DNA of 64,000 bases from NCBI GenBank assembly GCA_028095005.1, contig CM051460.1:18275501-18339500 (forward strand). The letters run 5' to 3'. Position 1 is the stretch's first letter. The number at the start of each line of letters is the position of its first letter. The notes beneath the pieces are model-generated. The model made no database searches. It saw only the letters and a program-made list of their open reading frames with translations, and was not told the DNA's origin. Shown piece by piece: positions 44,902 to 57,486 of the stretch. This DNA is from Rhynchospora pubera. Its lineage: Eukaryota; Streptophyta; Magnoliopsida; Poales; Cyperaceae. Position numbers and translations under genes: made by a program.

Positions 44902-46789
44902 AATTATCAGAACTATGTTTACACTACGAGTGTCTGGTGTCCTTCCGTACTTTTTATATAGCCGCACAAAAAGATTATTGCTTTGAACTTATTTTCCCAT
45001 ATTTTAAAGCATAATTTCTAGATCTTATTAATCTTTTAGAGTATTTTTCCTTCGTATTCCTATATTCTTATTTATTCTATCTGTATCCTTCCAATTGCAG
45101 TATACTTTGTGGGAGTTCAGATTTATTATATTTAATAGAATTGCTATTTCATGTCAATTTAATATTGCTGGCGTTTTGTTTTGCAATAAATTTTGCTTCA
45201 TAGCTGTTGTTACCCGGCAATCATTGAGTTATGGCCCTTTAATTGCGATGCAAATAATAAATTTTGTATCCAAACGGTCATTTGAGATGGAAATAAGTAT
45301 TACAAACTAACTTTGCACACAATATATCACAGATTGTTGACTTTTTATGAACTATTTGTTTTCAGGCATCATGAACACTATCTGCCGATTTTGCAACTTA
45401 CCAACAGGGTCCAACATTTAGTTGATGTGATTGTCTCGAAAATGTGGAAAGCTGTTGATTAGGTTCCATGTTTGCCTAGAAAATTTTCTGCACAATTCTT
45501 AAGTGATAATGATCCCAAAGAAAGAAAGGTAAAATCTAAATATTTTTCTTGGCATAGTTAGAGCAAGAGAAGAAATAGTCTAATTTCTGCTGATATTGGG
45601 AAAGCAAAATGCTCAATTGAGTTTTACCGGTAAACTACACGGAGAATATATTAAAGAGAGAGAGCTATTATTGATTGTTTGTATAATCGTATACAATATG
45701 TTTGCCCCTGGGCTTATATTTATCCTTTCATTTATTATTTTCAAAATTTGGATCTATGAACTTTCTAAATATCTATATATTTTAATATTAAGCTTTATTT
45801 GTGTTAATGAAATTTTAGTCTGAGGTCATTTATTACTGATGATGACGTTATTATTTTTGAATTAATTGTGCTTCCAGCTATAGTTCCAAGCGGGCACTCC
45901 CCATTAATTTTATTGCCCTTATTGTGCGCTTGATTGGTTTAATGTCCTTATTGTGCGATTATTGTGCGCTTGGAAAAATCAATATGGTATCCAAACGGAC
46001 ACTCTCCATTAATTTTATACCTATATAAATCTCTCCATTAATTTATTGATTGATTTATTGCCCTTATTGTGCGCTTGGAAAAATTAATATGGTATTTAAA
46101 TGGGCACTCTCCATTATTTTATATCATATCTATCTATATCTATATCAAAAAAAAAAATCTCTCCATTAATTTGGGTTTACTAACTTTCCATTAAACTGAT
46201 AGTGTACGGTTGATCCTAAAAAAAATAATAATTGTGTATGGGTCCATTTATTACTGTTGCCGATAATTTTTTGAATAATTTGTGCTTCATAGCTGTATTT
46301 CTTTGGAATTGATTGATTTATAACCAAATTTTTCTTATTAATTCCTCTTTAAGATTTTGTTTATTAATCAATTTGCTCCATTTATTAAGACCAACGTTAC
46401 AATGGAAGGAGGAGAATTATCAAACTGAAGGTGGAGGAAATTCGGCTGATGACGAACGAGACCTGTACAAAGGCTACATATATAATGATGAATTTCCCCG
46501 ATATTAATGGAAACTTATATATCTTTTTGTATCACTAATGCCTTTGGGCTTCTTCTATTTTCCTTTTGATCCCGGTGATTTATGCCTAAATGATAAACAA
46601 CTTCTCTTTCCTCATTGTACCTTAGTTAGATAAACCGACACTTTGTTGTTCTAATCTATTTTGCGATAAATGATTTTAATTATATATTCACATTAATATT
46701 ATTATTGGCATATATAAAAAATTTAAACAAAACAAATTTTATATTATGTAAAAAATATACTGGATCGAGCGAAGCGATGTCCATCCTAG

Positions 46790-49700
46790 TAGTATAATAT
46801 AATCCGCGTGAATTTTTTGCGCGGATTTTAAAGCAACCACTCGCCAGCACGGTTTTTAAAGCAATAGCGAAACGTCATCCTGTCCATTTGATTTTTCGTG
46901 TTAGTTATATCTGGTCCGTTCCACACATTAGCCATCTCCATCTGACCATCTATGTCGCCTCTCCATCCGTTTCTCAGTTTTATCGCTGTCGCCTCATCTC
47001 CCTCCCTCCCCAACGCCTCCTCTTCGATCTGCTCGATCCCTCTTCGCACCACCTCAGAATTTCGACCGCCTCCCTCTCATTTCAGGCTTACCTCCCTCGA
47101 TCTCAGGCACGTTGTCGGTGACGGAGTTCTTTCAACGCATCTATACCCATCTGATCCCGCTTCACCAGACCTACCGATTTGATCTAGGGTCAAGAGAAGA
47201 AAAAGCAATGGAGAATGACTATTATGGTATTGCTCGATTTTACTTTCCTTTAGTTTGTTCGTTGATTTTGATTTGATTTGTATTAACTTTCGCCCCTTTC
47301 AAATCTCCGCAGCCCTTCTCTTCCTCCACCACCTCACCATCCCATTGCCCTTGCCACCTTTGTCCTCCCCACAATCGAATTCCTCTTCCACTCCATCTGG
47401 CTGCCCCATCCCCACTATAGGAAGGAATAGTTTTTTTTTTTGGGTTAATATCAGATCATGGCTTTAACGATTGAATAGAGAATGGATTAATAATTTTTAT
47501 GTGTCTATATTTGTCCTTGCTTAAATTGTTTAGTTAGTTTTGGCAATAAATCCAAACAAATCGTGATTATGTTGAGTACGTTTTGGGCCCATTTTGGATA
47601 CATATGCATTCAAATCTTTCATTATTATCTCAATGTTCTTATAAATTATTATTTATTTTTCTTATAAATTATTGTATCTTTTTGGAATTTTTGTAAAGGT
47701 TTTTATGTCGTTGGCATAAAGAAGTTAGTCTTTGTTTCTCCAAAATTTAACTCCACATGACCCTCTCCTTCAATAGAATTCAAGTAATTACAGTTGACCT
47801 AGAGGTTCGAATGTAATTTACATTTTTTTTTTCCTTACAATATATTTTTTTTCTTAAAAGCAAAGATGCTAATTGAGTCTCCTAGAAAGAACTAAGACCT
47901 CCATGTAAAGACTATACACAACAATAATAATGGACTAAACACTAACCCTGTCTGATAAGTCAGAACTAATTGCACTAAATTTGTTTGATTTCTTTGAATC
48001 GTTAATTCCAAGCACTATGAAGGGCTCCCATTGGGTCTCGCTATTTAGGTAAATTGTCTTACTGTAAATGTTTCACTAACATCATTTCTAAGAGTGTTGT
48101 TTGGGTGCTCTCATAGAAGCTAATTATAATTCTCATGTTTTTTTTTTTTTGAGTATGATATAATTCTCATGGTTAGATGGCTAGAAGTTCCTTAATCTAT
48201 CACTTAAAAAGAGAACTCTGACACAATTTATCTACTCCTCATTGTGTTTCTTTGGTCTGCTACCTGTACTAACTGATACTGATTGTTACTCTTCATTGTT
48301 TTTTACAAGTAATAACTATGACCCTTCATGTCTACTTATTTAGGCATATAAAATATTGGTATATTTCCTGTAAGATAAATTATGTTGATTGCTTTGCCTG
48401 ATTATATTCAATCCTTTCAAATTTCATATAGCACTTGGAAACATAGAATTTTTCTTCGGACTCTACTTAAAAGTGTACTGATCTTGCAGGTCCATGTTTA
48501 TTGGTATGGTTCTATCATTTTTGTCTGGTATGGTTCTAAGAATTAGATTATTTATTTAATTTTCTGGTTTGCCGTTTTGATAGCAGCCTTGGTGCTTCAC
48601 TTTTGAATGGATACTCATTTGTGTGAAGGCCCTGACTATGCGCAACAGAAAATATCAGGTAGTATCTTTTTTATATATAATATAAAAGCTAATTCTAACA
48701 TTATACATGTGTTAAAGCGGTACAATTTATAATTTTTAAGATTGAATGATAAATGTTGGTTAGGTGTGTCTATATATCAATATTAGATGTATTCTTACTG
48801 AACCAAGATATGATTTTGGATTGGTTGCAATTGATGCTTCAATTTGGAAGATCTATAAGTTAATTGATACAAATTTTCAATTCCTGGGCAATGTCAATTA
48901 AAATAATGTGATTAGCTAAAAAAATTATTATAGTAAATAATGTTATTTATTATTGTCCATAATTTGAAAGAGAGAGTTAATGATTTTAGTATCACAACTC
49001 CACAAGTTGTCAAACCACAAATAAAATAGAATACAAATTTGGCTCCTTTTTTTAAACTAAAAAAAAAATCTTTTTAAATTATTCATACAGACTTAAATAT
49101 ATGCAAGTAATGAGGATCAAATGGCAAGTCTTAAATATATGGAATGAAAAAAGAAATATTTTTCAGCTTCATTTTTCTCATGAGATGCAATTTTTTTTTC
49201 ATGCTTATGCGCATCAAGTAATGAGGTCAATCCGGTTTTTCCCTTCAATTTCACCATTATGCAAGCTGTGAAGAAGTTACCTTTTTGCCAAGATATTTAC
49301 TTAATGCAATAATTAAAGACATACATATAGTGCGCTGCTAATTCTGTCATCTTCAGTTTTTGAAATTAATAATAAAATTAAAGAGGAAATCCGCGCAAAA
49401 ATGGAATTAATTACTTTAGGCCCTATAAATTATAATTTAATTGACATTAATTACTTTCTATTATATTCTGGCTCAAATGAATATACTTACCATATCAGCC
49501 AAATATAAATTATAATTTAAATAATTTAATTGTATGCAATTGATTTGCCAAATATTCCATTAATGATGGGTCCCAAGAAGGAAAGATATAGACACGGATG
49601 TAAATTAATACTAATGACTAATGAGTTTCTACTATATAATTGGCAGTATTGAAGTATACTTTATCCATTCATGGGCGGCGGAACCAGTGGATATAGAGAA

Positions 49701-50138
49701 GCGATAAGATCACTTGAGCAATTTTCTTCTAGCAGTATTAAGGCAACCTACAGTATGGCGAGCAGATGCCATTGTCTGAAATAGAAGAGGATGGCTCTTT
49801 GGAGGCACTACCTCTTACAAATGAAGATGTTGAAGGAGAAATAATAACGATCAGCATTGTAACACTATTTCACAGAACGAAGTTTGGTTTCTTTTGCAAG
49901 TAATTGTTAATAAAAGATTAACAAAATTTCAAAAACTTATTACTACCTTGGTTTACTAAATTTACAATGATGTTTCTTTTTTACATCTGTTTCAATCATG
50001 GATTGTACATTGAAAATAATTACTTAAAAAAAGAAAAATCAGGTGGGCTCTCTTTCTTTCTTCTCTCAAATTTGGTCATTGTCAAAACCAACTACATACA
50101 AACTCATGTATCGAGCGAAGCTCGAAGTCCAACCCTAG
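46790..50138 (+). mobile_element. Helitron H2, tandem with H1
   Basis: Directly after the CTAG of H1, the sequence restarts with TAGTATAATATAATCCGCG, the same subterminal 5' motif and hairpin as H1, missing the first few bases. The 3' end at 50138 is a hairpin (CGAGC GAA GCTCG), then AAGTCCAACC and CTAG before T. Family identity with H1 is clear at both ends. The body (3.35 kb) has GC-richer stretches (46880-47200, 47310-47420) that look like captured host DNA without an identified family. No helicase. Confidence 0.85.
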
Positions 50139-50614
50139 TTTGTATCAATTAGCTAGATTGGCAAGAGTCGCTTGCTTGTTAATTCGAGTTGTGAAATAAC
50201 CAGTTTAACTTTGTCCCAAATTAATAGTTAATAATAAAATTAACTATTGTTTCAAACAACTATTTAGCAATTAAAATATCAAATGTTTTTGAAACTAGTA
50301 ACTGGATTCAAATTGAACGTAAACTAGTTAAATGATCAATGACTTCACTATTTTCTTAAAAAAAAATACAGATTCAATTTTTACTGGTAGTGAAAGACAA
50401 TAAAATGCATCACTTGACTATGCATGTATAAATAAATGCTCATAAAAATATATCTAATCAAATTAATGTCATTTATTTACTAATAAAATTCTTACATCTT
50501 TTTTTATCATTTATTGTAACGATTAACATGAATGTTATTTTCTTGTCCATACGTCAGTAATTAGCGGTAACGGTGTCCTAGGCTCCTAGCTATAGGATAG
50601 GGTCTATAGGGATA

Positions 50615-50689
50615 TGCCAGCATGTTGGCATGCACTGACATAGAATGCAACGAGAGGGCAAATTTGAAATTAGTTTGCAACTATAAATA
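50615..50689 (+). promoter_or_regulatory. Promoter remnant of copy C
   Basis: TATAAATA at 50682-50689 and the palindrome TGCCAGCATGTTGGCA (50615-50630) match the copy B promoter at the same spacing, with one CATG unit fewer in the palindrome. The core elements are thus intact, although distal upstream sequence is displaced by the 7.6 kb of Helitrons. Confidence 0.75.
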
Positions 50690-51451
50690 GCATCCCAAGT
50701 ATCTGCAGCACTACACATATCCATCCACTACTCGATCTCCACAAGTTCGCACAAAGAATTAATAAAAGAAGCCACACCCTGGCAGAGCTTCTTCACATGA
50801 TGGATAACCTCTCGGTCAACATAATTGTTTCCATTCTTCTCCTTATCTCCATAACAACCCTTCTTCATTATCGCAGCAAATACAACAAGAAGAAGCTCCC
50901 GCCAAGCCCCCCCCACCCCCCCCCCCCCCGCATTGCCGGTCCTCGGCCATCTCCATCTGCTAAAGAATCCACTCCATCGCACACTAATTGACATATCATG
51001 CCAGTACGGCCCCATCACATTTCTTCGCTTCGGTGCCCGTCCAGCACTAGTCATCTCAAGTCATACCCTAGCTGAGCAGTGCTTCACAACCTACGACCTC
51101 TCTTTCTCGAATAGAGTCCAGTTACCTTCTGTCATGTTGCCAAACATGATGGGTTTAGTTGATTACGGCTCTTATTGGCGTAGCGTGCGCCAAATTGCCA
51201 TGGAGGAGCTTCTCTCGAACCAACAACTACAAGCCTCCTCAGACACTCGAGCAGAAGAAATTTAAGACACGCTGCATCAGCTCTTCCAATCACATAAGTT
51301 GCATGAAAATTCAGGAGGACAAAACTACTTCAAACGACTTGATTTTAAGAAGATGATTTTCGAGCTAAGTATGAATGTTATGATGATGTTGATTGCCGGG
51401 GATGTGGACGAGACACAAAAGTTCAGAGAAGCCGTAACAGGATGGTTTGAG

Positions 51452-52146
51452 CATGGTTCTGGAAATCGGAATCAGAATCGGAATCGGGTTGATGGTCCAA
51501 GGAGTTGAATCGGGTGAATCGGAAAAAATCGGGTGAATCGGATTGAAAAATCGAATTTTCACAAAAAACATATTTTATGTTTTTAAAAATAGAAAAAATA
51601 TGAAAACTATTATAAAAAAAATCAATTAGTATATTTAGTTTAAATCTGATAGTTTCATTACGATTGAATTTTCAATTCAAACAAAAATTAAAAAACTTTA
51701 ATAATTAATCTTATTTGGATAAATATTAAACACTGACATGCTACCAAAAATACAATGTTCGTACGCAACATAATATATTGTCTGCTGGCCACAGAAAATC
51801 TCAGTCACGTGATGCCTTTCCTCCTCCTTTCTCCCAAGTCCCAACTCCCAGGCTCCCAGCGACTGCTCCTATTTTTTTCTCTCACTTTTCTCCTTTCGAA
51901 GAACTTTGCAGTGGCATGCAAAATTGAGAATGGAGATTCGAGATGAGGCCAGGTAAGGCTTTTGCATTCAAACGAGATGAGAGGAGTAACGCACATGCAC
52001 TCAGGCGCTTAGGTGGCGAAAAAAATCGACAGTTGCAGATCACTCCTCCGATTCCGTTCCAAAACCTCTAAAATCGGACCGGCCACCGCCGATTCCAATT
52101 CGAATCGGCCGATTCAAATCGGAATAGGCCGATTTTTTGAACCATG
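51452..52146. mobile_element. hAT-type element in exon 1 of copy C, 8-bp TSD
   Basis: Termini CATGGTTC and GAACCATG bound 695 bp, flanked by an 8-bp duplication GGTTTGAG (51444-51451, 52147-52154), the hAT signature. The ends are rich in AATCGG/CCGATT motifs. There is no transposase. Copy B has the uninterrupted target at 32392-32399, proving insertion after duplication. Confidence 0.92.
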
Positions 52147-52660
52147 GGTTTGAGCTTTCTGGTGCAGCAAATGTCGAGGATTTTATCCCCCTCTTGAGGA
52201 TACTTGATTTGCAAGGAGTGATGAAGAAAATGAAATACATCACAGAGTTGATTGAGGAGATGGCACAGAAGATCATCGAGGAGCACCGACGAGAAGGCAT
52301 CGGGAAGAGGAAGAAGATGATCGGCAGCATGCTTGAACTGGGAAAGAAGGATTCTGAAAAAATATAGTGATTTTGTCATACGAAACCTTGCCATAGTAAG
52401 TGTCAACCATTCTATACCTACTAAGCTAATACAAAAATTTCAAGATGCATGAAAGTATCTACAAATTTGATCACTTATCAATGGAATTGAAAGCCAACTA
52501 TATATATATAAATAATCTCCTTTGCCTACTTAATAATTTTGACTGCCTACAATTTTGGAGTGCCGCAGGAATAACGGGATCAGAAGGAACCACTTTGTTT
52601 AAAGTCAAAGAGTTAGTTGGTGACCTCAATATTAATTGTTTACTGCAGAAATAAACTTAT

Positions 52661-52797
52661 GGGTGCGTTTGGATAGGTACGGAAAGAAGGTAAGAAGTAT
52701 TGGGAAGTGTGTAACTTTGTGAAAAGTTTAAATTATTTATAATTTTTTTTTCTTCTTCCTTCTTCTTCTTCTTTCTTCCAACGATCCAAACGCAGAC
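52661..52797. mobile_element. Short MITE, PIF/Tourist-like, copy 2 (intron of copy C)
   Basis: This 137-bp element with GGGTGCGTTTGGAT at its left end matches 794-946 along its length and is flanked by TAT on both sides. It is absent from the copy B intron. Confidence 0.8.
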
Positions 52798-53176
52798 TAT
52801 GAGTCAAATAATGTAAAAAAAAATGTGACCATTTTGCATGTCCATGCTTGTAGGTTCCCTTGAGATAAGCTCAAACAAGTGCAGTTTGTTTAGAGTTAAA
52901 TTATTATCAAACTTGGTGGAGAATTATATATATAATCTTCTGCAATTATCAACTACGTACTATTATTATCTAATAACAAAATATGGCGTTTAATATGGGA
53001 AAATATTCTGCAACACAGCAAAGAGTGGGAAATATCGGAAAAGTTGGTATCACCTTTGACACTTGGACAATTATGCATTCATGTCCTTCTAGTTCTTGTC
53101 GTTGAGTGACTCGGGTAATTTTACTATAATATCTTCAAAATTCTGAAGTGTGTGTGTATATATATATATATAGAGA

Positions 53177-53351
53177 GAGTTTAGCTACGGTGAATCGCGA
53201 TTTACGGACTTTTCGGTGAGTCGCGACCAAAACTCCTAGATCTAGATCAAAATTACCGATCCAAACCGTCCAATATGATCTTCATCTAGATCTAAGAGTT
53301 TTGATCGCGACTCACCGGAGGGTCCGTGAGTCGCGGCTCACCGTAGCTAAA

Positions 53352-53354
<3 letters not shown>
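53177..53354. mobile_element. Mutator-type palindromic MITE, short copy (intron of copy C)
   Basis: It has termini GAGTTTAGCTACGGTGA and its complement, with the internal palindrome motif (GTGAGTCGCG), as at 30606-30985, but only 178 bp because the central hairpin core is deleted. The flanks are TA repeats. Confidence 0.8.
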
Positions 53355-53390
<36 letters not shown>

Positions 53391-53394
<4 letters not shown>

Positions 53395-56300
53395 TTTGCT
53401 ATGGTGAGTTGCAACTCACGGTCTCTTTGGTGAGTCGCAATCCAGACCGTCGGATGTGTTTGAAAATTCGTGCATGATGTGTCGCTGGATCGAGTCTAAT
53501 TCTCCGTTCCGTCTCTTTTTCTCTCTCCGTTCCGTCTCTCTCTTTCCTTCGTCTCTCTCACACACTCTTCCGAAAATAGATTTGAGCCAGCGGCCCAACG
53601 CCACCCTAAACCTAGAACAGTCCGAGAGTAGATCGGAAAGCATCAGCTCGAAGAGCATGAGAGCGCCTCTGCACGGCTTGCCTCCTTTGTTTAGTCTTGT
53701 CTCCCTCCTCCTCACGATCTGTGCAGTTGCCTCCTCTCTCCTCTCAGAGCTTCTCAGCAGCTTCCCTTCGCGAATAGGGTCTCTCTTCTCTCTCTTTCTG
53801 TCGATAATTTTGAGCCCTAGTCTCAGCACCTCCTGCTTTCTTCTTCGAAACCATGGATGTCTGACCCTCCTTAGAAGTGGTTCGCACATGGATTTCTAAC
53901 CGTTCTTTGTTGGATTTTAAGCCGTTTCTATGTTCAATTTGACATCGTCAAAACCTTAGCGTCACTCATCTCTTTGCAAAGGTCGGTACTCACTCATCAC
54001 TCATCTAGGCTTGGGTCAGACATTTTATGCCAAATAAGTTTTTAGAATCACTTGTCTCTTTCGTTTGACCTTTTGTGCCAATTAATTTTTTAAGGCTTCT
54101 AATTGTTCTCGGATTGAACCATAGCATCATATTGAACACTTGTTTGTCTTCACTTGGTACTTAATTTTGACCCGTGTATTTTTTTTTGCATAAATAGATG
54201 AATTTTGGTGTTTACTTCAGCTTCACATTTGTGTGGATACATAAGCCAACTGCACTATTCTTAAGTTTATTATGGTGCTCATGAGTGAGCTTAATGTTTA
54301 AATGTCAGACAACTTAATGTTTGATACTTGCATAGAATTGGCAGAGCTGGCTGTCAGTATCTCATTGATATGGTGTACTTATTTGATCAACTTGTAATTA
54401 ATTATCTTGTAAATTCAGGTAACAAATATCTAACTTATATGTCTATATAAATATTAGGTGCCAAATTTGAGAAGCAAGAAGACTTTGAGAAGGCGCTCAA
54501 AGATGCAGGTCTTCTTTGTGTAATCATACATAGTTATTGTATGATTATAGTAGATTAAGAGTCTGATGGAGAAGATGATGAAGAATTGTCACAGCTTGGT
54601 TTATAGTTTAATCTGGCTAGTTTAATTTTGAAGTATTTAAATTGTATGAAAATTTTCGATTATTTTAATTGCCACAGCTTGTTGAAGAATTTGGACTAGT
54701 TTATTGTATGAAGATGATGAACAACTTTGATGTGCTAGTTTAATTTTTGTTATATGAATTGCCATGTACATTTACATGTACACATGGAGATATGTAAAAA
54801 TTGACGCCTGTGAAAACAGGAAATGAAAAAATAAAATGGGCATATGAAAATTTACTAGATGATATATCACACTATTTACTTGTTGAGTTTGGTTTCCTCC
54901 AATGTTTTATGTTCAACCAAATGGTTTATAATGGAAATTTTCGAGAATTTGAATGTGAGAATTATAGGAAGCTGAATCCTTAGTATCAGTGTGTTGTTCT
55001 CTGGGTTCAGTTTCCTCTAATATCTCACCTTCATTGTGGCTGGACAGAATGGTTGTATTCTCTATAGTAAAGCAATTTGAATATTAAGTAAACTTGTACC
55101 ATGCATCAAAGATAACACATAGAGCCAAACTGATACATCAAGTAAACTGGTACATAGTAAACTAGAACATCAAATAAACTGATCCATTCAGATTATCAAA
55201 ACTAGTACCATAAAGTAAACTGATACATCCAGTAAATGAAATAGTGACATTAGTACATAATGAAACAGATCCATTTAGATTATTACATAATATTACATAA
55301 CTTCCCTAAAAGAAACAGTACATAATAGTACATAATGAAAATAAAAATTTGCCTAGACAGAAATTTGCCCTTTGCTGCTATCTGAATCTTCACTTATCTC
55401 CATTTCCAAGAGCCTAATTAAACAATAGAAGGAGAAATTAGTATGAAAATTATACAAATTTGCATAATACAAACAACAGTTCTTACATAGTTCTTACCAC
55501 AGTTCTTATACAAATTTGCATAATCCAAATCAATTCGTACAGTATATAGAAAGTAGAAACTTCAGTAGTCTGAAAGTGCCATATTGTTTTTTCCATGTGA
55601 AATTCATTTATACATTAAAACTTGTAAATAGAGATAAATAATTTTATACAGATTTCTAAACTAACTACAAATTGCTATTATTCATTATTACTCCCCTAAA
55701 AAAAAGGAAAAGATAATAGAAAATAACCAAAAAGATAACATGAATTAGATCCTGGAAGGCCAGTAGAAATGAATAATGAATAGATCTTTCCATGCACGCA
55801 TTGATTTTAACTACACATGTACCTTTTTGCAAACCTTAATAAGCATAGATGTCAAATTAGCAGTAGATGATCTATCTACTTTTATATGATACTAATGCCT
55901 AATTTCAGTACAACAAGTAAAATTATTTATCCATTACTCTTGAGTCATTCTGGAGCTAACAACAAGAAACATATTTTAACAAATTGAACAAAGAAAACAT
56001 ATCAGGTTCCTTATTGAACCATGTGAGTCACAGATTAAAAGGACTAATTATTTCCATCAGTGAATTTTTATGGTAAATCTAGAAAATAAAGCATAATAGA
56101 ATCTTAATTTAAGTAGTGCTAGGCCAGAATCATGATTCAATTTCAGACCGTAACAAGTGTCTTTGGATTTGAGTAATGCCATATGGATTCAAGTACCGAT
56201 TATCTTTAGAAAACCATAAAGATCCAACCAACAAATTGGGGCTAGATATAATTTCAAACCGTAAAAATCCATGGAGAAGTAAGACATGGAATTGTATTAA

Positions 56301-57028
56301 AAGACCATGGTATTGTTACGGGCTAAAAATCCATGGAATTGTTAAAAAAAAAAACTATAAAAATACCAGATTAAATCCAACCAATAAACTAGGGTTTCTA
56401 GATCGCATGGAAGAGGAAGACAGAAATATTATATACTTTTCTTGGCGTGGTCTTTAGATCACATGGAGAAGAGAGACTTGATCAAAAAGAAGGGGAGAAG
56501 CGGTGGGTGGCTTAATCGCATGAGAGGGAGAGAGAGAAGGAGAGAGAGAACCTGCTGAACTAAGCAGTGAGGCGAGCGAGAGAACCGTGAGGATAGGTTT
56601 TTCTGAGGCGCGAGATGTCCACTCTCCAGCCGATGTTCTCCAGACTCCAATCCTTATCTAGGTTTCTATTGCAGTGAGAGAGACGAAGTAAAGAGGAGCG
56701 CAGATCTGTTGTTTCGTTTCAGTTGAGAGAGAGACGAAAGTAAAAGAGAAACAAAAGAATCGAAGGAGAGGGACTCCGACCAACTCTCTGCTCCGATTAG
56801 CTTTCTAGGCGCAGATCTGTTTTTAGAGGAGTAGTAGATAGGGGAAATAGAGAGGGGGAGAGAGAGAGAGAGAGGAAACGGAGCGAATTTGACAGACGGA
56901 ACGGAAATTTTTAATCGCTCAGCGACTCATAGCGCTATCAGATTTGCACGAATCTTGGAGCGTATTGGATGGCCTGGATTGCGACTCACCAGAATCCCTG
57001 TGAGTTGCAACTCACCATAGCAAAATTC
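53391..57028. mobile_element. Mutator-like TIR element, 3.6 kb, possible Pack-MULE (intron of copy C)
   Basis: The ends GAATTTTGCTATGGTGAG... and their complement match for about 30 bp exactly and weakly for over 100 bp more (GGTGAGTCGCAATCCAG shared). The palindrome GTGAGTTGCAACTCAC sits just inside each end. The interior is host-like: C/T-rich 5'-UTR-like DNA (53500-53900), a short exon-like GAKFEKQEDFEKALKDAG followed by GT (near 54460-54515), and AT-rich filler. No transposase found. It lies in TA repeats, so the duplication is unreadable. It may have captured host gene pieces, which I could not identify. Confidence 0.7.
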
Positions 57029-57082
57029 TATATATATATATATATATATATAGAGTTATATATATATATATAGAGAGAGAGA

Positions 57083-57486
57083 GAGAAAGCCTTCAATCAA
57101 AGCGCTTTCACCGGAGTCTCAGTTAAACCCCGTCAGATCTCAATTTTGAAAGTTCAAACGACCGATCCGAACCGTCAAATATGATCTCCATATTGAAATC
57201 TCCTTGCCGACCAAAATTTTCATTTTTTTGAATTTTTTAAGTATTTTTTTCGGATTTTCGAAAATCGTTAATCTAATTTGTTCTGAACCCTACAAAAATT
57301 GCTGTTTTTGAAAATCTGAAAAAAATACTTAAAAAATTTAAAAAAATGAAAATTTTGGTAGGCAAGGAGATTTCAATATGGAGATCATATTTGACGGTTC
57401 GGATCGGTCGTTTGAACTTTCAAAATTGAGAAACGACGGGGTTTAACTGAGACTACGGTCAAAGCGCTTTGATTGAATCCATTCTC
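57083..57486. mobile_element. Mutator-type palindromic MITE, copy with CAAAGCGCTTTG ends
   Basis: About 404 bp with ends GAGAAAGCCTTCAATCAAAG and GAATGGATTCAATCAAAGCG (as complement). The palindrome AAAGCGCTTT lies inside each end. The hairpin core has GATCCGAACCGTCAAATATG and AATTTTTTAAGTATTTTTTTC facing their complements. It sits 50 bp upstream of exon 2 of copy C, in TA repeats. Confidence 0.8.

Larger units (their letters stand above)
42530..46789 (+). mobile_element. Helitron H1, inserted upstream of copy C
   Basis: The 5' end is TCTATATC.. at 42530 after an A, followed within 40 bp by the hairpin AATCCGCG...CGCGGATT. The 3' end is a short hairpin (ATCG AGCGAAG CGAT) then GTCCATC and CTAG (46786-46789). 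The 4.26-kb body holds a replication-protein-A-like zinc-finger fragment (44730-44901) and an inverted repeat (43418-43989). RPA-like genes are a known cargo of plant Helitrons. No Rep/helicase motifs were seen, so it is non-autonomous. Confidence 0.87.

Noticed and set aside
53416..53899. 157-aa minus and 147-aa plus ORFs overlapping each other
   Set aside because: Both come from a low-complexity C/T-rich stretch inside the Mutator-like element and have compositionally biased, unrecognisable translations.
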